A DNA stretch of 64,000 nucleotides, from contig CACPKQ010000001.1 in NCBI GenBank assembly GCA_902634455.1, positions 124,001 through 188,000 of the forward strand, given 5' to 3'. The translations under genes were made by a program, and so were the position numbers. The notes below the pieces were generated by a model. It was not told the DNA's origin. It did no database searches and saw only the letters and a list, made by a program, of their open reading frames with translations. The DNA is from an uncultured Pelagibacteraceae bacterium (GTDB taxonomy: Bacteria > Pseudomonadota > Alphaproteobacteria > Pelagibacterales > Pelagibacteraceae). This document shows, one piece after another, positions 61,432 through 64,000 of this stretch (positions are counted from its first letter, which is position 1; the number at the start of each line of letters is the position of its first letter).

Positions 61432-62387
61432 TTTAAAATATTTTTGAGTTTATTAAAAATTTTCTCTGGATTTATTTTTTCTTTTCCTAAAGTGTTATGA
61501 GTAACAGTTGTTTCACCGTCAGGTATGATAGGATGCATTTTTGAACTGTAGTTTCCGTACAATAGGGGTGTATCTGTCATTAGCACAATTGTTTCAACAC
61601 CTAATGCTGCAGATAGGTGACTAAAACTAGAATCGTTACATATTGCTATTTGACAATTTTTTATTATTGGAAGTGTATCCTTCAGCTTTATTTGATCTAA
61701 AGGAATACATCTGTCTTTGTGAATAGATTGAAGTATCTGTTTTAGTATAACTTGCTCTTCTTCATTTTTGCCAGTAGCTAAAAAAAATTTACAATTATAG
61801 TTTTTTATGGCCATTTCCATAAATTCAATATATTTTTTTGCAGGTACTCTTTTTGTGCTTCCTGATCCACCTATTCCAAGTAAAATATTAATTTCGTTAT
61901 TATCGATTTTAAAATTTTTTTTGGCAGAATCTATTAATTTATTTTCTAACTGTATAATGGGTTGGCTTTCTACATTTATATCCAATTGACTTTTGATAAA
62001 GTTTTGCGCGGTTTTAATAATATGTTGATTTTTTTTTGTAAACAAAGGGTATTGATATATTTCTTTAATACCTGAAAACTTTGAAATTAAATTAAATCTT
62101 AAAGATGAATTAAAAATAAATACTTTTTCAAAGTTAAATTTTTTTAAATCTTTTATGAGCTTAATAGATCCAAGTAAACCATCGTGAGAACCTGATTTAT
62201 TATCTCTATCTAAAATAATTATATTATTTATATATTTATTATTATCTAGGTATTCAGATGCTTTAGAATTTGCCTTTACAAGAATACTTACTGGTGAGTT
62301 ATATTTTTTGGAAATAGCCTCAATAAATGGTAAAAAAATTACCATATCTCCTATTCCCATCCTATTTTGAACTACTAAAATTTTCAT
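61428..62387 (-). CDS. Glycosyltransferase family 9 (heptosyltransferase-like)
   Basis: VQNRMGIGDMVIFLPF, LGIGGSGSTKRVP, ICNDSSFSHLSAALGV. Confidence 0.87.
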   Translation of the reverse strand: MKILVVQNRMGIGDMVIFLPFIEAISKKYNSPVSILVKANSKASEYLDNNKYINNIIILDRDNKSGSHDGLLGSIKLIKDLKKFNFEKVFIFNSSLRFNLISKFSGIKEIYQYPLFTKKNQHIIKTAQNFIKSQLDINVESQPIIQLENKLIDSAKKNFKIDNNEINILLGIGGSGSTKRVPAKKYIEFMEMAIKNYNCKFFLATGKNEEEQVILKQILQSIHKDRCIPLDQIKLKDTLPIIKNCQIAICNDSSFSHLSAALGVETIVLMTDTPLLYGNYSSKMHPIIPDGETTVTHNTLGKEKINPEKIFNKLKNILN

Positions 62388-62437
62388 GTCTATTTATATA
62401 TTCTTTACTAAAATTTTTTTTTATATAAGTTTTATTT

Positions 62438-63322
62438 ATGACTGAAATTAAAGGCATTTATGCGGCCTCACTATCTATTTTAGATAATAATTTAGCTTTA
62501 AATGTTGATAAAACAATACAACATGCCGAAAATCTTATTGATATGGGCTGCCATGGTGTAGCAGTTTTTGGAAGCACAGGACAATCTCAGCTAATTTCTG
62601 TAAGTGAAAAAATTCAACTTATAAATAGTTTATCAAAAAGCAATCATAAAGATAAGTACTTAATAGGAACGGGACTTAATTCATTAAGTGAGACAATAAA
62701 TTTTATCAAGATCTCAAAATCATTAAATTTTTATAAATTTTTAATTATGCCTCCAGCTTATTATAAATATAGAGATGAAGATGTAATTAACTATTATTCA
62801 AGAATAGTAGAAGAAGTAAATGATTGTAAAATTGTATTATATAATTTTGAAAAACTTTGTGGCTACAAATTTAGCAAGGAGTGCGTTGAAGAATTGGTAA
62901 AAAAATTTCCAAAACAAATTGTAGGTGTGAAAGATAGCTCCTATAATTTGTTTGAAGTATTAAAAATTAAAAACTTTTCTGTTCTTCCAGGATCAGAAGT
63001 TAAGTTACTCACCGGTTTGGAGTTAGGCTGCTCTGGAATAATTACTGCAACATGTAATGTTACTGCACCTCTAGCCAGAAAAGTTTATGACGATTTTCAC
63101 GAAGGCAAAAATCAGACTGTAAATGAAAAATTATGTAATGTTAGAAAAGTTTTTGACCAATTTAATCTTATTGCAGGTCTACACACTTTTCTTTCGAAAA
63201 AAGACAGTTCTTATAAAAATATTTTACCAATACTCAGTTTGCTAAGTAAAAATGATGAAAAAAAATTGTTTGAAGATTTGAGTAAATTAGATTTTAATAT
63301 AAATAAATTTAAAGTAGCTTAA
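62438..63322 (+). CDS. DapA/NanA-family class I aldolase (substrate uncertain)
   Basis: GVAVFGSTGQSQLIS, VLYNF Tyr, GVKDSS Schiff-base Lys. Confidence 0.87.
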   Translation: MTEIKGIYAASLSILDNNLALNVDKTIQHAENLIDMGCHGVAVFGSTGQSQLISVSEKIQLINSLSKSNHKDKYLIGTGLNSLSETINFIKISKSLNFYKFLIMPPAYYKYRDEDVINYYSRIVEEVNDCKIVLYNFEKLCGYKFSKECVEELVKKFPKQIVGVKDSSYNLFEVLKIKNFSVLPGSEVKLLTGLELGCSGIITATCNVTAPLARKVYDDFHEGKNQTVNEKLCNVRKVFDQFNLIAGLHTFLSKKDSSYKNILPILSLLSKNDEKKLFEDLSKLDFNINKFKVA

Positions 63323-64000
63323 ATGAACCTAACAAAATTTTTAAAAAATCTATTCAAAGAAGATGGTTTCGTATTAATTGATGCAAATTTTAAAGAACAT
63401 ATGATTGGAAAACCAAAAAAACAAAATCCAATTAAGATAAGATTGTTAGATAAAACTTTACACTATAAATTGCTTTTACTACCTGATTTGTATCTTGGAG
63501 AGGCATATACGGATGGATCTCTTGTCATTGAAAATGGAACTCTAACGGAATTTTTGGATCTTGTAATGAAAAATATTGGAAGGAGTGAAACAAATATTTA
63601 TTCTAGAATTATAAACAAAATTTTGGGTAGCTTAAGATATTTAACAAACTTTAATTTAATAACTAAATCGAAAAGTAATGTTGCACATCATTACGACATT
63701 TCAGAAAAACTTTATGATTTATTTTTAGATAGTAATAGACAATATTCTTGTGCATATTTTAAAAGTGAAAATGATTCTTTAGAAATTGCCCAAAATAATA
63801 AGATGCAACATATAATTAAAAAGTTAAACCTTAAATCTAATCAAAAAGTTTTAGATATTGGATCTGGCTGGGGTACTTTAGCAATTGAAATTGCAAAAAA
63901 AACTCAATGTGAGGTTTTGGGCATTACTCTTTCAGAAAATCAATTAGAATACAGTCTTAATAAGGTAAAAGAACTAAATCTTGAAAATCAAGTGAGATTT
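63323..64000 (+). CDS. Cyclopropane-fatty-acid synthase family methyltransferase, 3' truncated
   Basis: ATG at 63323, open to window end; NVAHHYDISEKLYDLFLDSNRQYSCAYF, KVLDIGSGWGTLAIEIAKKT. Confidence 0.92.
   Translation, partial: MNLTKFLKNLFKEDGFVLIDANFKEHMIGKPKKQNPIKIRLLDKTLHYKLLLLPDLYLGEAYTDGSLVIENGTLTEFLDLVMKNIGRSETNIYSRIINKILGSLRYLTNFNLITKSKSNVAHHYDISEKLYDLFLDSNRQYSCAYFKSENDSLEIAQNNKMQHIIKKLNLKSNQKVLDIGSGWGTLAIEIAKKTQCEVLGITLSENQLEYSLNKVKELNLENQVRF

Overview
The window is an AT-rich, densely packed chromosome segment. Gene content and order (split ATP synthase operon, class I lysyl-tRNA synthetase, ChvG/ChvI, RegA/ActR-like regulator, zeta subunit, minimal spacers) indicate a streamlined marine alphaproteobacterium of the SAR11/Pelagibacter type; this is inferred from content, not from a database search. 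About 60 protein genes are supported: priA (5' partial), atpHAGDC, rppH/ctpA/rsfS/nadD/proA/proB/obgE/rpmA/rplU, gloB/metW/metX, hisC/tyrA, ampG-like, trkH, lysS (class I), pyrD, rpmB, a polyamine trio (agmatinase-like, deoxyhypusine-synthase-like, ODC-like), polA, chvI/chvG, ahcY, tsaE-amgK-murU, an RND efflux pair, a purine-to-allantoin catabolism cluster, two NCS2 permeases, hsp20, oligopeptidase B, and a 3'-truncated cfa-like gene. No tRNA, rRNA, CRISPR, IS element or prophage was seen. The best non-coding signals are: (1) a SAM-II riboswitch with a consensus promoter before metX; (2) a possible attenuator before the ODC-like gene, made of a 26-codon leader ORF ending at a 27-bp palindrome plus T-tract; (3) a sigma32-like promoter and ROSE-like RNA thermometer candidate before hsp20; (4) a symmetric divergent promoter/operator in the purine cluster; (5) two inverted repeats before the AzgA-like permease. 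Items 2-5 are hypotheses from sequence pattern only.
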